NCBI GenBank assembly: GCA_016934775.1 | Contig: JAFGSP010000048.1 | Coordinates: forward strand, 1 to 13,656 | Direction: 5' to 3' | Source of the DNA: Candidatus Woesearchaeota archaeon | GTDB lineage: Archaea; Nanobdellota; Nanobdellia; Woesearchaeales; GW2011-AR15 | DNA length: 13,656 nt | Shown: positions 1-6,653 of the stretch, piece by piece | How the letters are laid out: every line of letters begins with the position of its first letter | Numbering within the stretch: position 1 is the stretch's first letter | Program-made: the position numbers and the translations under genes | Notes under the pieces: model-generated | Seen by the model: the letters and a program-made list of their open reading frames with translations, nothing else | Database searches by the model: none | Told to the model about the DNA's origin: nothing

Positions 1-256
1 CTTCTTTTGTTATGTCCTTAAAATCTTTCTTCACTGTAATTCCCAATTTTTTAATCAAATTGAGAACAGACATAATGCTCTGTAATGAGTTAACCTTTTC
101 TCTGAGTTTGTATGTTTGTTTATACTCCCTCATAGTTTGTTTTTGGCTTTCCAAGAGCTTCTTGTGGTTTAGTACATTCTCTATATACCGCCTTAATACC
201 TCTTTTTTGTGTTCTTTTGGATTTTTAATTATGTTACCTTCATTAGTTTTTTTCAT
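1..256 (-). CDS. Partial lysine-rich coiled-coil protein, unknown function
   Basis: This is the N-terminal 85 codons of a gene that runs off the left edge of the window, so the C-terminus is unseen. The frame is open from an ATG at 256. The start is chosen because AGGTGA, a perfect match to the archaeal anti-Shine-Dalgarno, lies at 267-262, five bases before the ATG; an in-frame TAG lies at 268-266. The protein is rich in Lys, Glu and Gln, with a likely helical, coiled-coil stretch around residues 15-65 (for example VLRRYIENVLNHKKLLESQK) and no membrane segment. The DNA is more A+T rich than most genes here. A longer form from an ATG at 308 would require one base less in the A7 run at 253-247. 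I do not recognise the family. The hydrophobic plus-strand reading at 12-338 is its shadow. Confidence 0.55.
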   Translation of the reverse strand, partial: MKKTNEGNIIKNPKEHKKEVLRRYIENVLNHKKLLESQKQTMREYKQTYKLREKVNSLQSIMSVLNLIKKLGITVKKDFKDITKE

Positions 257-361
257 TAGTTTCACCTACTGTTCTGGATTTTGGACTACTCAATCCATTT
301 TTATTCATAGTTGCAATTTCCGTAGAAAAATAGGTTAAAACTCACGAATACCCGTATAAAC

Positions 362-373
362 TTTTAAATATAA
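362..373 (+). promoter_or_regulatory. TATA box for the gene at 393
   Basis: TTTTAAATATAA is centred about 26 nt before the ATG at 393, which places the predicted transcript start at or next to the start codon (leaderless). Confidence 0.5.
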
Positions 374-392
374 GATAATCAAAGCTATCTGG

Positions 393-734
393 ATGGTTAT
401 TATCCATGCGCCCCAGAAGAGGATGCCAAGCGGGGAGTATAACATAATTGTTCTTGCAGCCAGCGCGAAATATGCTGATACTGTTTCACGCGTTTTTGAA
501 AAACATGACCTTGGAAGGGAAACCTTCTATAGATTATGCAGCATTGAATATGATATCGCGTTCGGGATCAGGGCAAGAGGAGAATTCAGCGACCTGGAGT
601 CTGCTCTTAGAGACCTGGAATCAGGCTATGTCTGCGGACAAAGGCCGGAAATATCAAGATACACCCCAAAAGAGGGACTATCACCTCTGAGTCCTCAGTC
701 TGTCAGGATGCTTGTGCAGAAAGGCAAAGAATAA
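393..734 (+). CDS. Hypothetical protein, 113 aa
   Basis: A short soluble protein of unknown function. I see no membrane segment or signal peptide. A beta-strand-like segment (YNIIVLAASAKYADTV, residues 16-31) is followed by amphipathic helices (about 32-50 and 66-78), with two cysteines at 49 and 81 and a Ser/Pro-rich tail (GLSPLSPQS). The ATG at 393 is preferred because a TATA box lies 26 nt upstream; an internal ATG at 423 has AGAGG directly in front of it, too close for normal ribosome binding. It is convergent with the MFS transporter gene, with only 8 bp between them. The overlapping frame at 448-690 looks like a shadow. No family recognised. Confidence 0.6.
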   Translation: MVIIHAPQKRMPSGEYNIIVLAASAKYADTVSRVFEKHDLGRETFYRLCSIEYDIAFGIRARGEFSDLESALRDLESGYVCGQRPEISRYTPKEGLSPLSPQSVRMLVQKGKE

Positions 735-742
735 AAAATAGG

Positions 743-2077
743 TCATTTGCGGCTATGTGTGTTTCCGCCAGGCACATAATTATGTATTACACCTTCTTTT
801 GGCACGACAGATATTATCCTTTTCTCTCTAGGCCCTCTTATTTCTATATCAACAAATCGTTCCTCTTTGAGCAGAGGGATGAAAACTAAGGAGAAGATCA
901 GCCTGAGCACTGCAGATATCCCAAAGATGAAAAGGAAAACATTCCCGGAGAAGTCAAGAGGAAGATTGCTTATCAGCTTTCCGCCTATCACAGCGCCTAT
1001 GAATGTCATCACGCCTATAAAGAAATTATAATAAGATGTCATTATCAGCCTATTCTTGCTGTCTGTGGCATCCATGACAAAATTTGACGTGCTGAGGTTG
1101 TAGCCTGCCCAGACCGCGCCCGAGAACAATTCTATGATAAAAAGGATAATAGGTCTTTTGAAGAATATCCATAATACAGGCACTACCGGCACAAGAAAGC
1201 CTGTTATGCCGAGCATCCATCTGCTGCCGTTCCTGTCGATGTCTTCTCCCCATTTGTCCAGTACGATGAAGCTTGAAATGATTGTGGCTGCATTGATCAA
1301 AGAGAATGTTATGAAGTCAAGCTTGAGATATGTGAGCATGTATACAGCAAAAAATGGGCTGGCTATTCCGACTGCAAATTTCATCAGGCTGGCGTATATC
1401 ACGAACTTCCCGAAATTTGTCTTGTGCATGCTCCTGCTAAAGTTCATAAAAGAGTCTGATTTCCTGCTGATTTCAGCTCTGGGCTCATAAAGCCTGGACC
1501 TTATAAGGGCTGAAACAGATCTTGCTAAAAAAGAGATTGCAAATATTATCATGAACCCAAGGTAGCTTTTTGCCTTGAACACTGCCAGGATCAGCCCGGC
1601 TGCCAGCGATGAAAAAAATGTGATGATGCTGGTTATCTTATTTACTGTCCCTATTGTGGCGCCTCTTTTCTCTTTGGCTATGACATCGCCGATAAGGCTG
1701 TTGTAAAAAGGGTTAAGAAAAGATGAAGCAATCATCTGCAATATTAGAAAATTCAGCAGCAGCATATAATTGCTTTCCCAAAAAATGGGCGTAAGCAGGA
1801 TAGGTATCCAAAGCAGGGCATCAATCGCAGTGGACAGGACAATGACTTTTTTCCTTTTTTTGATTACATTCATTAGGTCAGCAGCAAACAGCTGGAAAAA
1901 TGAGCCCATAAGCTGGGGAGCTGCAGATATGAGAGCTATCTGCTCGTTCCCTGCCTTTAGGGCAATCGCAAAAGGAATGATGAAGTTTTGTTTTATGCCA
2001 TTGCTAACTGAAGCGAAAAACGTATCATGGAATATCAGCTTCACACTCGCTTCTTTTTTCTTGATGTCAGATGCCAT
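743..2077 (-). CDS. Major facilitator superfamily (MFS) transporter
   Basis: A 444-residue integral membrane protein with about 11-12 hydrophobic helices, the usual size and pattern of MFS secondary transporters. The N-terminal half carries TM1 with FIIPFAIALKAG (32-43), TM2 with ALISAAPQLMGSFFQL (48-63), then a basic cytoplasmic loop VIKKRKKV (71-78) where the MFS A-loop is expected. A charged central loop (about 195-222) separates the two six-helix halves. A short cytoplasmic tail follows the last helix (about 403-444). The substrate cannot be told from sequence; the resemblance to poorly characterised archaeal MFS proteins is from memory. The ATG at 2077 has no good Shine-Dalgarno; an AT-rich TATA-like element lies at 2095-2104. 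It shares a divergent intergenic region with the winged-helix gene at 2232. Confidence 0.85.
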   Translation of the reverse strand: MASDIKKKEASVKLIFHDTFFASVSNGIKQNFIIPFAIALKAGNEQIALISAAPQLMGSFFQLFAADLMNVIKKRKKVIVLSTAIDALLWIPILLTPIFWESNYMLLLNFLILQMIASSFLNPFYNSLIGDVIAKEKRGATIGTVNKITSIITFFSSLAAGLILAVFKAKSYLGFMIIFAISFLARSVSALIRSRLYEPRAEISRKSDSFMNFSRSMHKTNFGKFVIYASLMKFAVGIASPFFAVYMLTYLKLDFITFSLINAATIISSFIVLDKWGEDIDRNGSRWMLGITGFLVPVVPVLWIFFKRPIILFIIELFSGAVWAGYNLSTSNFVMDATDSKNRLIMTSYYNFFIGVMTFIGAVIGGKLISNLPLDFSGNVFLFIFGISAVLRLIFSLVFIPLLKEERFVDIEIRGPREKRIISVVPKEGVIHNYVPGGNTHSRK

Positions 2078-2104
2078 ATTCCCGCACGAATTAGTATATT
2101 AAAA

Positions 2105-2120
2105 TGTATATTAGGATACA
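2105..2120. repeat. Inverted repeat TGTAT-N6-ATACA, possible operator
   Basis: TGTAT (2105-2109) and ATACA (2116-2120) form perfect 5-bp arms. They lie 28 bp upstream of the MFS start codon, next to its likely TATA element, inside the 154-bp divergent region. AT-rich sequence makes chance occurrence possible. Confidence 0.3.
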
Positions 2121-2197
2121 CTATGTTGCTTAAATAGTTTACTCTATTAATTAATCAGGCATATGATTGACAACGACCCAAATTTTTCATCAAAAGC

Positions 2198-2205
2198 TTT
2201 AAAAA
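2198..2205 (+). promoter_or_regulatory. TATA box for the winged-helix/rnhC operon
   Basis: TTTAAAAA is centred about 30 nt upstream of the ATG at 2232, giving a very short or absent leader. Confidence 0.45.
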
Positions 2206-2231
2206 CTTATTAATAATCACAATCTTTTGTC

Positions 2232-2711
2232 ATGCAGACCAAATCCATCGACACACCGCTTTCTGAGATCACGTTGAGGAGATATGAGAAGCCATATAAT
2301 CTGAGCAAGAGGGAGCTGGTTAGGAAGCTATGCCTTTCTCTTGGACTGCTCAATCCGGGCGATTCAAGGGATGTTATCGTTGATGTTCTATATGTCCTTT
2401 TAGAAGCCAATGCAGAGCAGAAGAAGCTTTCTTCAGAAGAGATAAGAGATGGTGTGCTGCAGCTCAGGAAGTCAGAAAAGCTGGATGAGACAGGGACTGC
2501 AGCGTCCAATATTCGGAGACAGATAAGGAGGCTCAGGGAGCTTCTTATTGCAGAGAAGGTGAAGAATGACTACAGGATAGCTGAGTTCGGCAGGCTGAAG
2601 GACATATTTGATGATAAAATCGAGAAATTCTTTGTGCCGAGCATCACTGAGCGCATCAGGGAATATATTGATGCGGCAGATGAATCTTTCTTGAATAAGA
2701 GGAACGGATAA
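2232..2711 (+). CDS. Predicted winged-helix DNA-binding protein
   Basis: A soluble 159-residue protein, probably a DNA-binding regulator. After a charged N-terminus (TLRRYEKP, 14-21) residues 46-75 can form two helices of a helix-turn-helix (SRDVIVDVLYVLLEA, then LSSEEIRDGV). They are followed by a third, strongly basic helix (SNIRRQIRRLRELL, 92-105) as the candidate recognition helix, and by KVKNDYRIAEFG (109-120) as a candidate wing. The C-terminal 35 residues are helical and charged. This reading is inferred from pattern, not from a recognised family. Its stop codon ends one base before the ATG of rnhC at 2713, so both genes share one transcript from the TATA box at about 2200. Confidence 0.7.
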   Translation: MQTKSIDTPLSEITLRRYEKPYNLSKRELVRKLCLSLGLLNPGDSRDVIVDVLYVLLEANAEQKKLSSEEIRDGVLQLRKSEKLDETGTAASNIRRQIRRLRELLIAEKVKNDYRIAEFGRLKDIFDDKIEKFFVPSITERIREYIDAADESFLNKRNG

Positions 2712-2712
2712 T

Positions 2713-3528
2713 ATGGCAAGCTTTAATGATGTGACAATGACTAATCTCCGTAAGATTAAGAAGTATGGATTTAAAGAAGAAGATCTGAAGACAGTACACG
2801 AGGCCATGCGGTTAAGAGGGCCTGCGACACTTGTGCTTTTTAATACAGGAAAGCTGCTTGTCCAGGGCAGCCAGGACAATGTTAAGGATACAGTAAAGAA
2901 ACTTAAGTTTCTCGGAATAACTCAAAGCAGAAAAAGTTTTACTGGCTGCGCTATCGGCACAGACGAGACCCTAAAAGGAGATACTTTTGGCGGGTTAGTT
3001 GTAGCCGGATTCAAGGCAGATGATGAGATAAGGGCAGAGCTGGGAGAGCTTGGCGTGAGAGATTCAAAAAAGATGCTCAAGCCTGAGATTGTAAGAGTTG
3101 CTAAGATTCTTATGGAAAAGTATCCAGAGAATTACCATATAGAGAGCTTGACCCCTAAAGAATATAATAAGGAGAATGCAAGGAAAAACGTGACAATGAT
3201 TATGGATATTATGCATTCAAAATGTTATAAGGCATTGAAGAAAAGATCAGACATACTACATATTGTTGACCTCTACCCCGGCTGCTCGGTCGGAGATATA
3301 AAGGAAAAACAGGCTGAATCAAAATATCTTGAAGTTGCCGCTGCTTCTATCATTGCGAGATACGGCGGGCTAAAGCAGATAAGGGAGCTTGAGCAGCAGG
3401 CAGGATTTTTCATTCCCTTTGGGAGCACAAATGTGAATGCAGGGCTTCTGGAAATAAAAAAGAAATCACTGAGGCCGGAGAATTTTGTTAAGATGAAATT
3501 CAGGAATGTGCAGCAGTTTTTTGGATAG
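2713..3528 (+). CDS. rnhC: Ribonuclease HIII
   Basis: This enzyme cuts the RNA strand of RNA/DNA hybrids, for example primers and transcription-linked hybrids. The N-terminal 70 residues resemble the TBP-like substrate-binding domain of HIII (ATLVLFNTGKLLVQG, 38-52), which HII lacks. The catalytic domain has the Asp-Glu pair in GTDETLKGD (D84, E85), the DSKK motif (117-120), an acidic IVDLYPG (184-190) and the HIII-type signature AESKYLEVAAASIIAR (201-216). Two family positions are unusual: the expected glycine after DE-x is Leu87, and FGP is FGG (92-94). At 271 residues it is slightly short for HIII (about 300). It follows the winged-helix gene by one base and overlaps the convergent membrane gene by 29 bp. 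HIII is mainly bacterial (Firmicutes) and sporadic in archaea. Confidence 0.9.
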   Translation: MASFNDVTMTNLRKIKKYGFKEEDLKTVHEAMRLRGPATLVLFNTGKLLVQGSQDNVKDTVKKLKFLGITQSRKSFTGCAIGTDETLKGDTFGGLVVAGFKADDEIRAELGELGVRDSKKMLKPEIVRVAKILMEKYPENYHIESLTPKEYNKENARKNVTMIMDIMHSKCYKALKKRSDILHIVDLYPGCSVGDIKEKQAESKYLEVAAASIIARYGGLKQIRELEQQAGFFIPFGSTNVNAGLLEIKKKSLRPENFVKMKFRNVQQFFG

Positions 3529-3946
3529 GCTTCTTTACTAATACTTCTTTTATGAAATACCTTAATCCGTTCAGCAGCAGCAATATCCCAAGCATGCTCA
3601 ATGACATTGATATTATAAATAATGCCTGGCCCATGTGCCTGTAGTATACCTGCAAAAAAAATCCAATAATCGCAGAGACACTGCCTGCAGCCAGATAAGG
3701 TGCAAAGTGCAAAACTTCCTTTTTCACTTCTGACTCATAGAAAGGCCGCCTGTTCTTGAAATGCCAGACAATCATCATGCCTATTCCAATGAAACTGATC
3801 AGTATCCCTGAAAAAAAGAAAAGCACAAAATAATTGTCCAGCAGGCTGAAAAGGCTGTATACCTTGTTCACAAGGATTGATACAAACGTGAGAAATCCAA
3901 GGAAAAGGGTGAATATCGCCCTGTAGAGGATGTCATCATAAGCCAT
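3500..3946 (-). CDS. Four-helix integral membrane protein, unknown
   Basis: A 148-residue protein with four likely transmembrane helices at about 8-27, 40-62, 80-101 and 107-132. A basic/acidic loop HFKNRRPFYESEVKKE (62-77) lies in the middle and a lysine-rich C-terminal tail at the end. The pattern resembles a duplicated two-helix hairpin. No catalytic or transport motif is visible and I cannot assign a family. The ATG at 3946 is supported by a TATA element 28 nt upstream (leaderless). Its last 29 bp overlap the end of rnhC on the other strand. Confidence 0.7.
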   Translation of the reverse strand: MAYDDILYRAIFTLFLGFLTFVSILVNKVYSLFSLLDNYFVLFFFSGILISFIGIGMMIVWHFKNRRPFYESEVKKEVLHFAPYLAAGSVSAIIGFFLQVYYRHMGQALFIISMSLSMLGILLLLNGLRYFIKEVLVKKPIQKTAAHS

Positions 3947-3968
3947 GGAATAGAATTGGGGTAAAGGG

Positions 3969-3980
3969 TTTTATATATTT
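3969..3980 (-). promoter_or_regulatory. TATA box for the membrane protein gene at 3946
   Basis: On the minus strand AAATATATAAAA is centred about 28 nt before the ATG at 3946, predicting a leaderless transcript. Confidence 0.5.
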
Positions 3981-4052
3981 TACTTATATTAGAGATTCCT
4001 GGAAGAATAAAATTACCCGAATATGCTGTGATAGAACTCAAAAATCCAAATA

Positions 4053-4062
4053 CTTATAAATA
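4053..4062 (+). promoter_or_regulatory. TATA box for the 511-aa orphan gene
   Basis: CTTATAAATA is centred 26-27 nt before the ATG at 4084. This argues for that ATG, rather than the upstream in-frame TTG at 4075, as the start. Confidence 0.55.
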
Positions 4063-4083
4063 AAATATTAATGATTGCAGTCT

Positions 4084-5619
4084 ATGACCTTAGCAAAATT
4101 AATCAATGATTTAAAAGATGCAGTCAAGAAAGGAGGTATGGACATAAGAACTGCCTATAACTTTGCAGATGGAAGAGTAATTCCTCCTGAAGATATTGAA
4201 GATTTTAAAGTTAAGGTTGATGTTGAATATTCTAGAAAAGATAAAGCCAGTCCCCCCTATTTTATGAATATTTCAGGCAATTTTGGAAGATCCTTACATG
4301 ACGTTCAACCTGTTTTGGATGATTTTCTTGCAGAATCTAAAAGCTTTAGTGTAGGAAGAAAAGTTGCAGAGGTGAAATTTGGTGTTTTCTGGACACCTGA
4401 TGCATTTCTTAATGAGACAAAACTCACAGGCTTAGATGAAGTTGAAATAGCATCAATTGCATATACCTGCGACCAGACAAAAACAAGAATAGGTATTCCT
4501 GGACAAAGCCATGAGATTGAAACTACAACTAAGGGAACCAGAATGAGTATCAAAGCATCAGGGAATTATAGAAGACAGTTAGGGGAAATAATAGATAAAT
4601 ATAATCCTCAATACGCAAAAATAACATTGAGCCAGGAAGATGCAGAGAGACTTTTAAGAAATCTCAGAAACAATTTTGAAGGAAAAGTCAATATTGGCTT
4701 ACTGGAAGAAGCCCTTCAACCTGAAGAAAGGCAGGTAATGAGTTTTTCAATAAGTGGTGGAATAGGATCTTATACACAAGAGGTAATTGAATTCATAATC
4801 CCAACAAAACACCTAAACTCATTTGAGATGACACTAGGATTACCGCTTCTTCATGCGCCATCAGAACAGGAGAGTCAGGTTGCTGAATTAATAAAAATAT
4901 ATGGGATAGGAGGTCTTTTGAGAAAAGAAAGGTTGTCTGACCTGCAGGCTCTTGCAAGAGATATCCGACAAATGGATTTAGGGATATTATATGGTCATCC
5001 TGTATTACCAATGTCAAGTGCAAAAGAATTGCTTGAGAGTGAAATAGATATTATTTCTAAAGGATATGATAATCTCATTTATCTTGGATTAAACTCCCGA
5101 TTATTTAGGGGGGGGATTGTAAAAAGACTGGCAAGAGAACATTTTGGTGATGAAATTGTTGATGGATTTGATGAATTGACAGTTTACCAGTATGTAACAA
5201 AACTGAAAACATATGGTTATAAGCCGGAGTATGGTTTTGAGAGAGAACCAGCTTATGTTGCAAAAGAAAGGCATCTTCTTGAATGTTTTAGACAATCCTA
5301 CTTCATAAATCCAAAAGAGTCTGTTCAAAGATTTAGGGATTGGTATCAAAATACTGAACCTGAACTGAGTGTATACGCCAAAGCAGATTCTATTGATGCA
5401 TCATACCTAAGAAAGCTGAAGATACCTTCACAATCAAACTTATTTTCTTTTAGCATATCAAATAAGTGGAATTCTCAATACAGAAACAGTATAGCTGTCA
5501 CAAGGATTTTACCATCCAGTGATGAGGTTTTCCTTTGGTCCAGAACAAGTATTGATTCTCCGATTCTATTGCCTTTGCAGGAACAAGTGATCCGTGAATT
5601 AGGGATACAAGTAATATAA
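4084..5619 (+). CDS. Large orphan protein, 511 aa, unknown function
   Basis: I do not recognise this protein. It is soluble, with no signal peptide or membrane segment. It starts with an amphipathic helix (LAKLINDLKDAVKKGG, 3-18). The N-terminal half mixes beta-like and helical segments; two stretches look related, NISGNFGRSLHDV (62-74) and KASGNYRRQLGEI (157-169). Two further segments begin alike, SFSISGGIGS (220-229) and SFSISNKWNS (455-464). The middle (260-420) is mostly helical and charged, with KELLESEIDIISKGYDNLIY (314-333). No nuclease, kinase, Walker or zinc motif was found. The ATG is placed at 4084 by the TATA box; TTG at 4075 would add three residues. The gene is visibly more A+T rich, with more AAA and GAA codons than its neighbours, which suggests different ancestry or recent acquisition. 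It is convergent with the HPP gene, 32 bp away. Confidence 0.8.
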   Translation: MTLAKLINDLKDAVKKGGMDIRTAYNFADGRVIPPEDIEDFKVKVDVEYSRKDKASPPYFMNISGNFGRSLHDVQPVLDDFLAESKSFSVGRKVAEVKFGVFWTPDAFLNETKLTGLDEVEIASIAYTCDQTKTRIGIPGQSHEIETTTKGTRMSIKASGNYRRQLGEIIDKYNPQYAKITLSQEDAERLLRNLRNNFEGKVNIGLLEEALQPEERQVMSFSISGGIGSYTQEVIEFIIPTKHLNSFEMTLGLPLLHAPSEQESQVAELIKIYGIGGLLRKERLSDLQALARDIRQMDLGILYGHPVLPMSSAKELLESEIDIISKGYDNLIYLGLNSRLFRGGIVKRLAREHFGDEIVDGFDELTVYQYVTKLKTYGYKPEYGFEREPAYVAKERHLLECFRQSYFINPKESVQRFRDWYQNTEPELSVYAKADSIDASYLRKLKIPSQSNLFSFSISNKWNSQYRNSIAVTRILPSSDEVFLWSRTSIDSPILLPLQEQVIRELGIQVI

Positions 5620-5651
5620 CTTTTGAATTTGAATAGACTCGGTAAAAAGAA

Positions 5652-6188
5652 TCATATCTTAATATAGTCAGGCTTCTGTTTAGGTGTGAATTTCCACTTT
5701 ATCTTTTCTTCCTCTATGTCTATGAACTTCATCACTTTCTGGGGTTCTCTTAGCACATATTTCAAAAGAAGGGTCATGTACAGTATTATGAAGATGCAGA
5801 ATACTACTACAATATCTGTACTAAGTGAGAATTTGTTCAGGACAGTTGCCACAGCCATACCTATAGCAGGCGCATGCTGAAGCTCCATCAGTGTCATCAG
5901 TATGACTGAGGTGACGGCAGCAACAGCCACATTGAGATTACCCAGAAAATTTATCGAGGATGCAAAGTAGCCGATCACAACCGCAACCAGGTAAGCCCCG
6001 AATACCTTTTTTGTGCTGATGCCTTTCCTTGACAAAATCATAAAGACAGATGCTCCGAAAGAAGCGATTGTGATACCATAATCAGTGACATTAAATAGAA
6101 GCATAATGACAAACACAGTGACAGCCAGGCCAAGAGCCATTGCTAGGGAAACAGCTATGTGCTTCTTTACCTTGATCTTTTTTTTCAT
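5652..6188 (-). CDS. HPP-family integral membrane protein
   Basis: A 178-residue membrane protein with about five hydrophobic segments, near 11-32, 36-52, 63-79, 87-103 and 125-145. It matches the HPP family by the signature region ILMTLMELQHAPAIGMAVA (96-114), where the His-Pro-Pro that names the family reads His-Ala-Pro-Ala here, and by the preceding ASFGASVFM (42-50). Some HPP members in cyanobacteria and plastids are linked to nitrite transport; whether that applies to an archaeal member is unknown. The N-terminus is strongly basic (MKKKIKVKKH) and the C-terminal 35 residues are a charged soluble tail. Start at ATG 6188; a weak TATA element sits about 28 nt upstream. It is divergent from the DUF357 gene across 172 bp of AT-rich DNA. 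Confidence 0.75.
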   Translation of the reverse strand: MKKKIKVKKHIAVSLAMALGLAVTVFVIMLLFNVTDYGITIASFGASVFMILSRKGISTKKVFGAYLVAVVIGYFASSINFLGNLNVAVAAVTSVILMTLMELQHAPAIGMAVATVLNKFSLSTDIVVVFCIFIILYMTLLLKYVLREPQKVMKFIDIEEEKIKWKFTPKQKPDYIKI

Positions 6189-6360
6189 AGGCAGGTCACT
6201 CTAAGTTAATCACTATATTGATATGAATTTTATAATCATTATTAGTATTTAAATTTTGTTATTTTTGTATATGTGTATGGTAAAATGTATACTGATATAA
6301 TTATTAGTAATAACAGTTCTAATCTAAAACTTTTTTAATCCATCCGCAATCCAGAAGGAT
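6189..6360. other. AT-rich divergent intergenic region
   Basis: 172 bp between two divergent genes. It holds a minus-strand TATA-like CAATATAGTG (6220-6211) for the HPP gene and the plus-strand TATA for DUF357, plus very AT-rich sequence in between. No small ORF or RNA fold stands out. Confidence 0.4.
6330..6339 (+). promoter_or_regulatory. TATA-like element for the DUF357 gene
   Basis: CTTTTTTAAT is centred about 26 nt before the ATG at 6361, consistent with a leaderless message. AGAAGGAT directly before the ATG is too close to act as a normal ribosome-binding site. Confidence 0.4.
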
Positions 6361-6642
6361 ATGCAGGATAAGATAACCGAAGAGAAGCTGAAAAAATACT
6401 TCTCCATCACGAAGGAAGCCCTGGAAATGGCAAAGGATAAATTTGATCCTGAAAGGCAGAGCCAGGCAGAGGACTTCTTTGACATGGCCTCAAGGTATTA
6501 TTCTGATGCCCAGCACTTCTACAAGAAAGGCGATTTCATAAATGCGTTTGCTGCTGTTAATTACGCGCACGGCTGGCTTGATTCAGGGGCCAGGATCGGC
6601 CTGTTTAAGGTTAAGGATAATAGACTGTTTACTGTGGATTAG
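6361..6642 (+). CDS. DUF357-family protein
   Basis: A 93-residue all-helical protein that matches the archaeal DUF357 family in length and in its signature, FAAVNYAHGWLDSGARIGLF (63-82). Helix 1 is about 5-27, helix 2 about 32-56 and helix 3 about 58-79, a three-helix bundle. The family is widespread in archaea; its function is unknown. It has no membrane segment and no cysteines. It is convergent with the orphan gene at 6654-7145, with 11 bp between stop codons. Confidence 0.9.
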   Translation: MQDKITEEKLKKYFSITKEALEMAKDKFDPERQSQAEDFFDMASRYYSDAQHFYKKGDFINAFAAVNYAHGWLDSGARIGLFKVKDNRLFTVD

Positions 6643-6653
6643 AATATAACTGT

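Noticed and set aside
12..338. Hydrophobic 108-residue plus-strand reading
   Set aside because: It is the complement of a lysine-rich frame with a strong AGGTGA ribosome-binding site on the minus strand; Phe/Leu-rich composition is what an antisense of AAA/GAA codons gives.
448..690. 80-residue plus-strand reading inside 393-734
   Set aside because: Different frame of the same stretch with no promoter or ribosome-binding site of its own; the longer frame has a TATA box at the right distance.
5105..5115. G-run within the 511-residue gene as a frame-shift site
   Set aside because: The reading frame continues normally on both sides in similar codon use, so there is no sign of a broken frame.
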